The notes beneath the pieces were generated by a model. The model did not search any database. It saw nothing but the letters and a program-made list of their open reading frames with translations, and was not told where the DNA came from. The position numbers and the translations under genes are program-made. A DNA stretch of 64,000 nucleotides, taken from the NCBI GenBank assembly GCA_965240325.2, contig OZ251233.1, positions 620,001 through 684,000 on the forward strand, read 5' to 3'. This document shows positions 10,366 through 20,735 of this stretch, in pieces (position 1 is the first letter of the stretch; each line of letters opens with the position of its first letter). Source of the stretch: Rebecca billardiae RCC1528. Lineage: Eukaryota > Haptophyta.

Positions 10366-11787
10366 ATGGCGCCGACGACGCGTACCAAGGCGCGCTCGGC
10401 AACGGCGGCGGGGCGGCTGACCGCCCTGCCGCCCGAGCTGATCGCGCGCATCCTCGTCCACCTCGATGACGTGCGCGACCTCGCCGCTGCCAACGCCGCC
10501 GCTCGCCTCTTCCGCGCCGCGCCGCTCGAGCACGCGCTGCGCGAGCGCGCGCGTGCGCGCGGGCACGAGGCCGCGCTGCCGGCGGCCCTGCCCGCGGGCG
10601 TGCCCACGTGGGCGGAGGAGCTGTTCGCGCGCGAGCGCATCTCTGATCTCGCGCACGCGCATGCGCACGTCGCGTCTGCCAGCCCAACCATAGGCATAGC
10701 CTTCTCCGCCTTTGTTGACGGTGCCGGCGGCGTGCACACATGCGGCACACAGCTGGGCCATCCCGAGCTCAGCATGGAGACGCGCGTGCTCGTGCCGACG
10801 CGCGTGGGCTCGCTGGCGGCGGCGCGCATGCGGGCAGTGGCTGCCGGCCATTCCCACCTGCTCGCGCTGAGCGAGGTGGGCGCCGTGTGCGCGTGCGGCA
10901 GCAATGCCTACGGCCAGTTGGGCGTGTGCGACACCGCTGTGCGACGGGCGTTCGTGCAGGTGGCGGCGCTGGGCGCGGAGCTCGTCGTCGGCATAAGCGC
11001 TAGCGGTGACCACAGCCACGCGCTCACTGCTGCGGGCGTAGCGTACAGCTGGGGCCGCAATGTGTTCGGCCAGCTCGGCCACGGCGACACGAAGGACCGG
11101 CTGCAGCCGACGCGCATCGAGGCGCTGGACGGCGTGCGCGTGGGCGGCGTGGCCGCGGGCGGCTGGCACACGCTGCTGCTCTCGGCGTGCGGCGCCGTGT
11201 ACTCGTGCGGGTATGGCTATGCTGGTTGCCTTGGCCACGGTGACGAGCAGGATCAGTTCACAGCGCGGCGCATCGAGGCGCTCGCGGGCGTGCGCGCCGT
11301 GCACGTGAGCGCGGGCAGTGGGCACAGCCTGGTGGTGGACACAGCGGGCGGCGTGCACTCGTTCGGAGACGGCTCTCGTGGCGCGCTCGGCCATGGTGAC
11401 GAGGCGCGTCGATCGGTGCCCACGCGCATCGAGGCACTGGGCGGCATGCGTGCCGTGCGCGCCAGCGCGGGCTGTCACACGAGCGCGGTGGTGTGCGCGG
11501 ACGGCAGCGTGCACACGTTTGGGCACAACTACTACGGCCAGCTGGGGCTGGGGGACTCCACATTGGATCGCACGCTGCCCGAGCGGGTGGCGAGCCTCGC
11601 GCATGCGCCCGTGCTCGACTGCTCACTGGGTCAAGCGCACGCCCTCTACGTCACCGTGGACGGCAGCGTGCACGCATCCGGCGTACATTCGGGCGCGCTC
11701 GGCCTGGGCGTGGGCTGCGATGGCGGAGAGCAGCCAACACCGCAGCGCGTGGCCCAGCTGCCGCCCCTGCGCTGTGGGCTGAGCTGA
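10366..11787 (+). CDS. F-box-like/RCC1-repeat protein, copy 1 (intact)
   Basis: A single exon of 473 aa starting at ATG 10366 (MAPTTRTKARS). Residues about 17-65 (LTALPPELIARILVHLDDV, then AAARLFRAAPLEHALRERA) resemble an F-box. From about residue 110 seven RCC1-type blades follow, each with a G-x-V-x-x-x-G core such as YSWGRNVFGQLGHGD and VHTFGHNYYGQLGLGD, forming a predicted seven-bladed propeller. Family knowledge: F-box/RCC1 proteins are substrate receptors of SCF ubiquitin ligases, while RCC1 itself is a Ran exchange factor; the F-box favours the former. It is followed by a tandem paralogue 1926 bp downstream in the same orientation, and their 3' flanks are also similar. Confidence 0.8.
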   Translation: MAPTTRTKARSATAAGRLTALPPELIARILVHLDDVRDLAAANAAARLFRAAPLEHALRERARARGHEAALPAALPAGVPTWAEELFARERISDLAHAHAHVASASPTIGIAFSAFVDGAGGVHTCGTQLGHPELSMETRVLVPTRVGSLAAARMRAVAAGHSHLLALSEVGAVCACGSNAYGQLGVCDTAVRRAFVQVAALGAELVVGISASGDHSHALTAAGVAYSWGRNVFGQLGHGDTKDRLQPTRIEALDGVRVGGVAAGGWHTLLLSACGAVYSCGYGYAGCLGHGDEQDQFTARRIEALAGVRAVHVSAGSGHSLVVDTAGGVHSFGDGSRGALGHGDEARRSVPTRIEALGGMRAVRASAGCHTSAVVCADGSVHTFGHNYYGQLGLGDSTLDRTLPERVASLAHAPVLDCSLGQAHALYVTVDGSVHASGVHSGALGLGVGCDGGEQPTPQRVAQLPPLRCGLS

Positions 11788-12291
11788 GCGACCGGCCCGT
11801 GGCGGGTGCGGTGCTCACGCGCAGTGTTGCCAGTGCGGCGTGTGCGAGTGCTCGCCGCTGCTCTCTTCGGACATGGTCAGTGAGGCGTCGCAGCCATGCG
11901 CCAGCCACTGAGGCCAGCTGCCATCAGCCAGTGCCACACAGCTGGGCACGCATGCAGCCTCGTGTGGCCGCACGGCAGGGCTGGAGCAGCCGCTCGAGCT
12001 CGCGCTGCGAGTGGCGTGGTAGGCGGGCACTCATCATCGAGATGAGTGAGATGGTGATGACGCGCGCATTGCCATTGAGCATCAGCTGCGCGCGTGGGTT
12101 CCGCGCGCACACCGCCGTCGTGCTGTCGCACCTGCGATGCACTGTACAACAAGTAGCAGTAAGATACGGCTTCTATACCTTTGGCTGTACACGTTCAACA
12201 GAGTCGTACTGTATGACTGTACTGTCGTCCTGCCTGCGTCGGGCAGCCGGCAGCGTCGTCGTCGAGCGACTCGGCCGGCGTGGGCAACACC
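11788..12291. other. Spacer between tandem F-box/RCC1 copies
   Basis: Contains the 3' flank that is repeated after copy 2 (for example the block around 11860-11915 recurs at 13790-13840, and 12068-12125 recurs at 14050-14105). No gene recognised. It therefore marks the duplication unit of roughly 1.9 kb. Confidence 0.55.
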
Positions 12292-13716
12292 ATGGCGCCG
12301 ACGACGCGCTCGCGTACCAAGGCGCGCTCGGCAGCGGCGGCGGTGCGGCTAACCGCCCTGCCGCCCGAGCTGATCGCGCGCATCCTCGTCCACCTCGATG
12401 ACGTGCGCGACCTCGTCGCCGCCAACGCCGCCGCGCGCCTCTTCCGCGGCGCGCCGCTCGAGCACGCGCTGCGCGAGCGCGCGCGCGCGCGTGGGCACGA
12501 GGCCGCGCTGCCGGCGGCCCTGCCCGCGGGCGTGTCCACGTGGGCGGAGGAGCTGTTCGCGCGCGAGCACATCTCCGATCTAGCTCACGCGCACGCGCGC
12601 GTCGCGTCCGCCAGCCCAACCTTCGGCACGGGCTTCTCCGCCTTTGTTGACGGTGCCGGCAGCGTGCACACATGCGGCGCACCGCTGGGCCATCCCGAGC
12701 TCAGCATGGAGACGGCCGTGCACGTGCCGGCGCGCGTAAGCGCGCTGGCGGCAGTGCGCGCGCGTGCAGTGGCGGCCGGTGGCACGCACCTGCTCGCGCT
12801 GAGCGAGGCGGGCGCCGTGTACGCGTGCGGCCGCAACGACTACGGCCAGCTGGGCGTGTGCGACAAGGCTGAGCGACGGGCGTTCGTGCAGTTGGCGGCG
12901 CTGGGCGCGGCGCTCATCGTCGGCATACGCGCTGGCGGTGGCCATAGCCTCGCGCTCACGGCTGCGGGTGCGGCGTACAGCTGGGGTAGCAACTGCTGTG
13001 GCCAGCTCGGCCACGGTGACACGAAGGACCGGCTGGAGCCGACGCGCATCGAGGCGCTGGGCGGCGTGCGCGTGGGCGGCGTGGCCGCGGTCAGCGGGCA
13101 CACGCTGCTGCTCTCGGCGTGTGGTGCCGTGTACTCGTGCGGGCATGGCTATGCTGGTTGCCTTGGCCACGGTGACGAGTAGCGGCAGCGCACGCCAATG
13201 CGCATCGAGGCGCTCACGGGAGTGTGCGCCGTGCACGTGAGCGCAGGCGGTCTGCACAGCCTGGTGGTGGACGCAGCAGGCGGCGTGCACTCCTTCGGAT
13301 GCAATTATGGTGGTGCGCTCGGGCACGGCGGCGCGGCCCAACGCGTCGTGCCCACGCGCATCGACGCACTGGGTGGCATGCGTGCGGTGCGCGCCAGCGC
13401 TGGTGCTTGCGCCAGCGCGGTGGTGTGTGCGGACGGCAGCGTGCACACGTTTGGGGACAATCACTTTGGCCAGCTGGGGCTGGGGGACCGAACGCATCGC
13501 ACGCTGCCCACTCGGGTTGAGGGCTTGGCGCACGCGCGCGTGCTCGACTGCTCACTCGGCCAAACCCACGCCCTCTACGTCACAGCGGACGGCGGCGTGC
13601 ACGCGTGCGGCCAGCATTCGGCCGCGCTCGGCCTGGGCGTGGACAGCGATGGCGGAAAGCAGCCGACGCCGCAGTGCGTGGTACAGCTGCCGCCCCTGCG
13701 CTCTGAGGCGTGCTGA
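12292..13716 (+). pseudogene. F-box-like/RCC1-repeat protein, copy 2, with in-frame stop
   Basis: A paralogue of the gene at 10366 in the same frame from ATG 12292 to TGA 13716, but codon 297 (13180-13182) is TAG where copy 1 has CAG (GHGDEQDQ in copy 1). The frame continues intact on both sides of the stop with all later blades readable, so this is a single nonsense change. Truncation would leave the F-box and about four blades. Divergence from copy 1 is moderate and spread along the gene. Alternatives: recent pseudogene, stop readthrough, or a sequencing error. TAG as a sense codon is unlikely since other genes here avoid it internally. Confidence 0.7.
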
Positions 13717-14109
13717 GTGGCCGGCCCCGTGGCGGGTGCGGTGCTCACGCGCAGGCGTGCGAGTGCGGCGTGTGCGAGTGCTCGCCGCTGCTCTCTTCGG
13801 ACACGGTCAGTGAGGCGTCGCAGCCATGCGCCAGCCACTGAGGCAGCTGCCATCAGCCAGTGCCACCCGGGCTGCGCATGCAGCCAGCTTGTGGCAGCAC
13901 AGCGGGGCTGGAGCCGCCGCTGGAACTTGCACTGCGCGTGGGTGGTGAGGCGCCGGCGGATGGCAAGGGCATTGTAGTGAATGGGGCACTCATCGACATC
14001 AGTCAAGAGTGAGATGGACTACGATAAGATGATGCTCGCGTCGCACATATTGTCATTGAGCACCAGGTGCGCGCGTGGGTTCCGCGCGCACACCGCCGCC
14101 GTGCTGCTG
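13717..14109. other. Duplicated 3' flank of F-box/RCC1 copy 2
   Basis: Non-coding; similar to 11788-12190 over most of its length with small indels. No RNA gene or promoter recognised. Confidence 0.5.
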
Positions 14110-15054
14110 TCATCGCACGACGACCTGCATGCACGACTGTGCAAGTGCAGCCAGCAGTAGACGTAGTAAGATACGACTGCATGTCGCCTTGCGCATGATA
14201 GAGGCCTTGTTGAGGTTGGCTTGGCGCGGTGCGGCCGGACGCTCGCCAGCGCGTGAGTCGGGCAAGGCGCGTGACGGCCGGCTCCGAGATTTGGACCTGC
14301 TGCGGCCTCGCCGCCTGCGCGTGCGCTCCCGGCCGCCGCCACCAAAGATGCGCTGGCGCCCTTGCGCGAACACATGCCGACCAGCTCCGCTTCGGCGGGC
14401 GCGTGCGCGCACGCGCTCACGTGCGCGCTGCGCTTGTGCCGCGCGCGCGCGTCGCCTCGCCAGGCGCGCCTCCGTCGCCAGCGCCCGATCGCGTGTGCGC
14501 GCGTCCGTGATCGCGTGTTGCTGCTCCGCAACGGCACGCCGGCGTGCCACGTCCAGCGCGCGTTGCGCGCGTGCGAGAACGTGATGCATGTGCGCGGGCA
14601 CGGCGCGTGTGACGCGCTCGAGCACAGCAATCTGGGTGCCCGTCTCGTCGGAGGCGTCGACACCCGGCAAATCGAGCCCGCGCGTCGCGCGCGGCTGTCG
14701 CCTAGCGGGCACCGGGCGGGGACGGCCCTGCGCCTCGCGCAGCGCGCGCCAGACGCACGCACGAGCGTCGGGCATGTGCGCGGGCGTGCAGCGCAGCGCG
14801 CGTGTGAACATGGCGATGTGCGTCTCCGTCGCGTCGAGGGGGTCGACGCCCGCCATGTGCAGCCCGCGCGTCGTGGGCGGCTCCGTCGGCATCCCGGCCG
14901 ATTCACGCCGGACCACGCCACGAGCGAACGGAATTGCACGCTGGACCTCCTCTCGTGGGCCGTGCATCCACTCTGGGACGCAGGCCGACGTACGGCAAAG
15001 AGCTTCGAGGACAAGCGCGGCCGGGCTCGGCGGCTTCGGCGGTTTTTCGGCCAT
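14110..15054 (-). CDS. Hypothetical protein with two 62-residue repeats
   Basis: A minus-strand frame of 314 aa from ATG 15054 (MAEKPPKPPSP); a TTG at 15114 would add a hydrophobic segment (LSALAGATAVAA) that could be a signal or transit region. Two copies of a 62-residue unit are visible: TRGLHMAGVDPLDATETHIA and TRGLDLPGVDASDETGTQIA, each followed after about 10 residues by PAHM and an Arg/Ala-rich helix. Residues about 165-235 form a highly charged R/A/E helix and are followed by an Arg/Ser-rich RRRGRSRSKSRSRPSR tract. The last 25 residues overlap the duplicated F-box/RCC1 flank and may not be original. Family unknown. The foldback element at 15181 lies just upstream of the start. Confidence 0.45.
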   Translation of the reverse strand: MAEKPPKPPSPAALVLEALCRTSACVPEWMHGPREEVQRAIPFARGVVRRESAGMPTEPPTTRGLHMAGVDPLDATETHIAMFTRALRCTPAHMPDARACVWRALREAQGRPRPVPARRQPRATRGLDLPGVDASDETGTQIAVLERVTRAVPAHMHHVLARAQRALDVARRRAVAEQQHAITDARTRDRALATEARLARRRARAAQAQRARERVRARARRSGAGRHVFAQGRQRIFGGGGRERTRRRRGRSRSKSRSRPSRALPDSRAGERPAAPRQANLNKASIMRKATCSRILLRLLLAALAQSCMQVVVR

Positions 15055-15180
15055 CGCGGCCACCGCCGTTGCGCCGGCCAGGGCGGAGAGGGCCACACGG
15101 CTCGTCGTCAGCAAAAACTCGGAGGTGTGGCCGCATGCACGCTTCGAACGGCGGCGGCACCAGCCAGGTTTGGCGCTCTG

Positions 15181-16291
15181 CCAAGGGAGTCAAGGGTGCC
15201 CGCGCCCCAGTGGCGCGCTCGGCGGATGTTGGGATACACCTTTTTGCCCGCGGCCCTGCGGCGGCGGCGGCGGTGGCGTGCTCCGCTGGCGGGGCGAGCG
15301 CACGGGGCACGGCGCTGCGGGCGCGGATGTGCCCGCGAAGCCGGCGCGTGCGGACGGGCTGTTGCGGGAGAGCATCAGGCGCCCTCCTGCGACGCGCGAC
15401 TTGCGCCACGCCTCTTTCGCCTCGGCTCAGAGCAGCGCGCACGCACGCACCGCCTCAAGGCCAGCCTTGCCGCGCCGCAGCCGACCGCGCGCGCGCCGTG
15501 CGCGGCGTGGTCGGGAAGGAACGGGCGCTGCTGCCGGGCGAGATGGCGACATCATGGGCGCACGCCATGCCGCCCCGCGGCGCCGCGAAAGAGCACGAGA
15601 ACGGATCCGCACAGCTGTTGACGAGTGCTGATTTCTTGCCGTGCCTGAAGCCAGACCTGAGCTCGAAGAAGATGATGAAAGAGCATCAGCGCGAGGAAAG
15701 CGTCGCACCCAGCACTTCTACATGACCACGCGGTGATGAACATTCATGTAAGAGTAGCCCGCGTGCCCGTCTGGCACTGTTCTGTGTCTCAATGATCGTC
15801 CCGACAACGGTCACGACCGCGAGGCAGTGCACACCATTTGTGACAAGTCGAAAAGGCGTGCAAACGGACCGACGACACTCTCGTCAAGGCGTGGCGGGGC
15901 GGCATGGCGTGCGCCTATGACGTCGCCATCTCGCCCGGCAGCAGCGCCCGTTCCTTCCCGACCACGCCGCGCACGGCGCGCGCGCGGTCGGCTGCGGCGC
16001 GGCAAGGCTGGCCTTGAGGCGGCGCGTGCGTGCGCGCTGCTCTGAGCCGAGGCGAAAGAGGCGTGGCGCAAGTCGCGCGTCGCAGGAGGGCGCCAGATGC
16101 TCTCCCGCAACAGCCCGTCCGCACGCGCCGGCTTCGCGGGCACATCCGCGCCCGCAGCGCCGTGCCCCGTGCGCTCGCCCCGCCAGCGGAGCACGCCACC
16201 GCCGCCGCCGCCGCAGGGCCGCGGGCAAAAAGGTGTATCCCAACATCCGCCGAGCGCGCCACTGGGGCGCGGGCACCCTTGACTCCCTTGG
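15181..16291. mobile_element. Foldback (long-TIR) element, 1.1 kb
   Basis: 15181-15578 and 15894-16291 are near-perfect inverted copies (398 bp each) around a 315-bp centre. The ends are CCAAGGGAGTCAAGGG and its complement. The element is flanked by the direct 5-bp repeat CTCTG (15176-15180 and 16292-16296), consistent with target-site duplication. An uninterrupted version of the target (AGGTTTGGCGCTCTGCAGTG on the minus strand) exists at about 28436-28463. No transposase frame is present; open frames in the arms are mirror images. The centre and arms recur at 42.8-44.1 kb, so this is a repeat family. Probably non-autonomous and mobilised in trans. Confidence 0.75.
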
Positions 16292-16314
16292 CTCTGCAGT
16301 GGCGGATGCCAGCT

Positions 16315-16435
16315 ATAACCGCGCGCGCGTCGCGCTCCTTCTGGCGATCCGGTGTTTACGATAGGCGGATGCAGGGGTTGCCTGGGGCCGCCAGTCGCCA
16401 CGGGGGGGGGCAGGGCGGCGAGGCAGCGCCCGCCC
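16315..16435 (+). repeat. 121-bp direct repeat, copy 1
   Basis: Begins ATAACCGCGCGCGCGTCGCG and includes a run of nine or more G; an essentially identical copy lies at 16981-17101, offset 666 bp. The pair brackets a 545-bp segment. Could be short terminal repeats of an element or a simple tandem duplication. Confidence 0.65.
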
Positions 16436-16518
16436 GGCAGCACATCGCCCCCCCCGTGGACGCTGACTCAAGCCGCACCCACCCCAGCGCGGCGATCCCA
16501 CGCCAGGGAGGGCGGGCG

Positions 16519-16980
16519 GGAGGCGGAGGAGCGCCGCTGGCTGTCCGTGAGTGTGCCGGCGCCGCCGCGGCCTGCCGCCCGGGGGCCCCGGGCCCGGGCG
16601 GGGCCGCTGTGCTCAGGCGTCGGCCGGGGCAGGGTGCGCCGGGGGGCAGTCGCGGCGGAAGCGGTCGGCTGCACGACGTGGGCTGCCCTGACCGGCCCCG
16701 AAGGTGCGCCTGTCACGCCGAGGGTCGGCCCGCCTGCAGGTACGCTCACTTTCCGCTTGGTACCCGCGCCGCAAAGGCGAGCTGCTTCCGACTCACATCT
16801 CGTCACCGTGCGGTCACTCCGGCGATGCCGCTGCGAGCGCCGAGCCCGCGTCCGGCCAGGTATACGCCCACCTAGCGGGGAGGGGCACGGGCGGCGGCGG
16901 AGCAGCGACGCGGCAGTCATAACGCGATAACCGCCGCGGACTGCCAAACCCACCACTCCCGTCGCGTCGGCCATCGCCCC
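16519..16980 (+). repeat. 462-bp repeat unit (uninterrupted copy)
   Basis: This segment recurs at 20736-21804, where a 605-bp TIR element is inserted at the TA corresponding to 16761-16762. Apart from that insertion the two copies align without visible indels. It ends exactly where the 121-bp repeat (here) or the large palindrome (at 21805) begins, so its right edge is a recurrent junction. Confidence 0.75.
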
Positions 16981-17101
16981 ATAACCGCGCGCGCGTCGCG
17001 CTCCTTCTGGCGATCCGGTGTTTACGATAGGCGGATGCAGGGGTTGCCTGGGGCCGCCAGTCGCCACGGGGGGGGGCAGGGCGGCGAGGCAGCGCCCGCC
17101 C
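16981..17101 (+). repeat. 121-bp direct repeat, copy 2
   Basis: Second copy of the block at 16315-16435. It follows the 462-bp unit directly (CCATCGCCCC then ATAACCGCG). Confidence 0.65.
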
Positions 17102-18640
17102 AAAGAGGCGCAGCGCCAGGCGCCACGCCGGCGTGGCCGGCGTCGGCCGGCGCGGCCGAGGCCAGGCCCGGCCCCGACCCCCAGAGGCGCAGCGCCCTGC
17201 CCACCACCACGCCGCACGCCGCCGGTGTGAGGCCGCGGAGCGGCGGACTGGGTGCCCCCCCCCCTCCCCCCCAGCGCTCACTGCGCTCAGCCCCTGCCAG
17301 AGGTCGCCGAGAGCCCGCAGCGACCGGCGGACCACAGGACCACTGGCGTAACCCGCCCGTCGTCGCGCGCCGGCACAGGCCAGGCGAAGCGCTGCAGGTG
17401 ACCCGCAGGCCACGCCGTCCACTTGCCCGACGAAACCGCCCAGCAGCACGCGCGCACTGCCGCCGCCGCCGCCGGCCGGCGAGAGCGCATGCGCCCGAGC
17501 CGTCGCGGAACACACCCGAGCCGACATGAGGCGCAGGTATCGACGTCGGCTTGCCGACAACGTCGTCAACCACGCGCCTGCAGACCGCACGAGCGCCCGT
17601 GAAAGCGCGCCGAAAAGGGGCGTGCGAGGTGACGCGCACGGTGCGCGAATGGTGATGGCCGTGCGGCGCACGAATGACGATCGGTGCGCGCGCACGATGA
17701 GCGGTGCACGCGCGGGCGGATCGGAGCGCGCGCATGATAAACGGCGCATGATACTCGGCGCGCGCGCATGACGGCGCGCGCGCATGATGATCGGCGCTGG
17801 TCGGTGCGCGCGCATGATGATCGTCACGCGATGATCGGCGCGCGCGCATGACCATGCGCGCGCGTGACGAATTCGCCGCAACGGCTCGCGCGAGAGGCAC
17901 AAGGCGATTGACGATGAACGCGACCACGTTCGAGCGCTCGAGCGAAGCAGGAGGTGATGAGTGAGGAAGATGGCACAGGAATGGGAGAGGAACGCGTGGC
18001 GCGTGGCGGGAAGGGCCAGGCACGCTCGGCGTGAGGAAAGGAACGCGCGTAGAAACGGAACGGAACGGAAAGCAGCGGTTCGAGCGATAGACAGGAGGTG
18101 ATTGACGATGATGAGCGCGTCCGCGCTCGAGCGACGCAGAAGGTGACGAGCGAGGAAGACCAAGGCCAGGTGAAAGCGCCGCAGGTGGCCAGCGGGCCAC
18201 GTCGCTTTTCGCGCCCGAAAACGCCCAGCAGCGCGCGCGCCCCGCTGCAGTGGCAGCCGACCGGCGAGAGCTGCATCCGCCAGAGCCGCCACGCGGCGCA
18301 GGTATCAACGCCGGCCCGCCGACAACGTCGTCCCCGACACCCCGGCCACAGACACCACGTACACCCATGTAAGCGCGCCGAAAGGTGCGCGCGAGGATGG
18401 CGCACTCGGCACCCGAATGATGATGATGGTTGCGCGGAGCACGAATGATGATCGGCGCGCGCGGGTATCAACGCCAGCCCGCCGACGACGTCGTCCCCCA
18501 CGCCCCGGCCACAGACACCACGTACGCCCATGTAAGCGCGCCGAAAGGTGTGTGCGATGATGGCACGCTCGGCACCCGGATGATGATGCGATGGTTACGC
18601 TGAGCACGAAGTGATGATCGGCGCGCGCACATGATGATGA
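17102..18640. repeat. Degenerate dispersed repeats
   Basis: A roughly 250-bp motif (GCAGGTATCAACGCC..., CCGCCGACAACGTCGTC..., AAGCGCGCCGAAAGG) occurs around 17385-17660, 18175-18430 and, shortened, 18465-18600. Between them are runs of CGCGCGCATGATGATCGG-type sequence. Long minus-strand open frames here consist of repeated low-complexity peptides and are not supported as genes. Confidence 0.5.
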
Positions 18641-18654
18641 TCGGCGCGCGCGCA

Positions 18655-19170
18655 TGAGAAGACAGGTGCGAGTGACGCGCGGAGAAGATGCGCGCGGAGA
18701 CGATAGGCGCGGAGGACATAGGCGCAAGTAACGCGCGGAGGAGATAGGCGCAAGTAACGCGCGGAGAAGATAGGCGCAAGTAACGCGCGGAGAAGATATA
18801 GTAGGCGCAAGTAACGCGCGGAGACATAGGCGCAAGTAACGCGCGGAGAAGATAGGCGCAAGTAAACGCGCGGAGAAGATATAGTAGGCGCAAGTAACGC
18901 GCGGAGACAGGCGCAAGTAACGCGCGGAGAAGTAGATAGTATAGGCGCAAGTAACGCGCGGAGGAGGTATAGGCACAAGTGACGCGCGGAGACAGGCGCA
19001 AGAAACGCGTGGGGAAGTAGATATAGTAGGCGCAAGTAACGCGCGGAGAAGTAGATAGGCGCAAGTGACGCGCGGAGACAGGCGCAAGTAACGCGCGGAG
19101 AAGTAGATAGTAGGCGCAAGTAACGCGCGGAGATGAGATAGGCGCAAGTGACGCGCGGAGAAGATAGGGT
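18655..19170. repeat. 26-bp-type minisatellite
   Basis: About twenty tandem, imperfect copies of a unit built on GGCGCAAGTAACGCGCGGAG followed by a variable AAGATA or AAGTAGATA tail. Length variation of the tail (GATA, GTAGATAGTATA and so on) shifts the period between about 20 and 31 bp. Non-coding. Confidence 0.8.
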
Positions 19171-19207
19171 GCGCACACGATGATCGGCGCATGATGATCG
19201 GCGCGCG

Positions 19208-19302
19208 CGCGAGGGATAGACAGATAGACAGATAGACAGATAGACAGATAGACAGATAGACAGATAGACAGATAGATAGACAGATAGATAGACAGATAGA
19301 CG
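19208..19302. repeat. GATAGACA microsatellite
   Basis: Tandem GATAGACA units with occasional loss of one tetramer, ending just before 19303. Confidence 0.85.
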
Positions 19303-19569
19303 CGCGAGTGAGCGACGGCGAGCTGTAGAGAAGGGTGAGTCGTGCGGCGGCGAGTGGCGGCGGCGTGCTTGCAGCGCGGCAGCGGCGTGCGGCGAGCGCG
19401 AACACGCGGAGCGCGCGCGGCTCCGCTGTTGCGCCCCGAGGGGCCCGCGCCGAAGAAGCGCGCTCGCTCGAGCGGGGGGCAGATCGAAGGTGATGAAGCG
19501 CGCGGTTCCGCTCAAGCGAAGTAGAAGGTGATGAGCGACGAGTGTGCCCGACGGACGACAGCGCAACGA

Positions 19570-20440
19570 CACCTCACGCGCCGCCCCGCCGGCCGCCCAA
19601 CAGATGGCCGAGAACGGGACGCCGAAGTAGCATGTGTGCGCTCACTGCCCGCGCCGCCGACATGCGCTCCAGCTCGGACGAAGGGCAGAAGGTGTTGTTG
19701 AGCGCGCCCCCGCGAGCGCGCAGCAGCTGGTGAGGAGCGTGTTGTTGAGCGCACCCCCTCGAGCGCGCAGCAGCTGGTGAGGAGCGTGGAGCGTGCCCGA
19801 CACACGCCCGCTGGCGCCGCCCCGCCGTGCGCCCAGCCGCCGGACGCTGCCGATGGACGCAGAAGCAGCATGGATGCGCACGAGTCTCGTCCAGCGCCAA
19901 AATGCGCTCGCGCGCGAGCGAGGTAGACAGCGCCGAGCGCGCCCACGCTCGAGCGAAGCAGGTGGAGATGAGCGAGGAGCGCGCCCGACGGACGGCAGCG
20001 CACCGGCACCTCGCTTACCACCCCGACGTTCCGAAGCAGCATGTGTGCGCTCACTGCCCGCGCCGCCGACATGCGCTCCAGCTCGGACGAAGGGCAGAAG
20101 GTGTTGTTGAGCGCGCCCCCGCAAGCGCGCAGCAGCTGGTGAGGAGCGTGTTGTTGAGCGCGCCCCCGCGAGCGCGCAGCAGCTGGTGAGGAGCGTGGAG
20201 CGTGCCCGACACACGCCCGCTGGCGCCGCCCCGCCGTGCGCCCAGCCGCCGGACGCTGCCGATGGACGCAGAAGCAGCATGGATGCGCACGAGTCTCGTC
20301 CAGCGCCAAAATGCGCTCGCGCGCGAGCGAGGCAGACAGCGCCGAGCGCGCCCACGCTCGAGCGAAGCAGGTGGAGATGAGCGAGGAGCGCGCACGACGG
20401 ACGGCAGCGCACCGGCACCTCACTTACCACCCCGATGTGC
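19570..20440. repeat. 409-bp tandem duplication
   Basis: Two head-to-tail copies at an offset of 409 bp (for example GATGGACGCAGAAGCAGCAT at 19852 and 20261), each carrying internal copies of an AGCGCGCAGCAGCTGGTGAG motif. Open frames on both strands are similar between copies but have no recognisable domain. Confidence 0.65.
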
Positions 20441-20735
20441 GCCCCCGATGTGCGCCCGGCCACCGGACGCCTCAGAAGGACACCCAGCACAAGCGTGGTC
20501 GCGCACGAGCGGATGAGAGAAGCAGAAGGCGCTGAGCGTTCCCCTCGAGTAAAGCAGTGGGCCATGAGGAGGAGGGAGCACGACGGACGGCAGTGCCCAG
20601 CACCTCGCGCTCCGCCTCGCAGTGCGCACGACCGTCGGATGCCGCCGCAGAAGGACGCCGAAGCAGCATCGTGAGAGTTCGAGCGTGATGCACGCGCACC
20701 ACGCCAGGGGGGGACAACGAGGAACGGGGAGCGAA

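Noticed and set aside
16315-17101. LTR retrotransposon suggested by the 121-bp direct repeats
   Set aside because: No TG...CA ends, no primer-binding site, polypurine tract or gag/pol frames between them; the interior is a unit also found elsewhere without these repeats.
18655-19170. CRISPR-like array
   Set aside because: Repeats are contiguous variants without unique spacers of constant length; it is a eukaryotic minisatellite.
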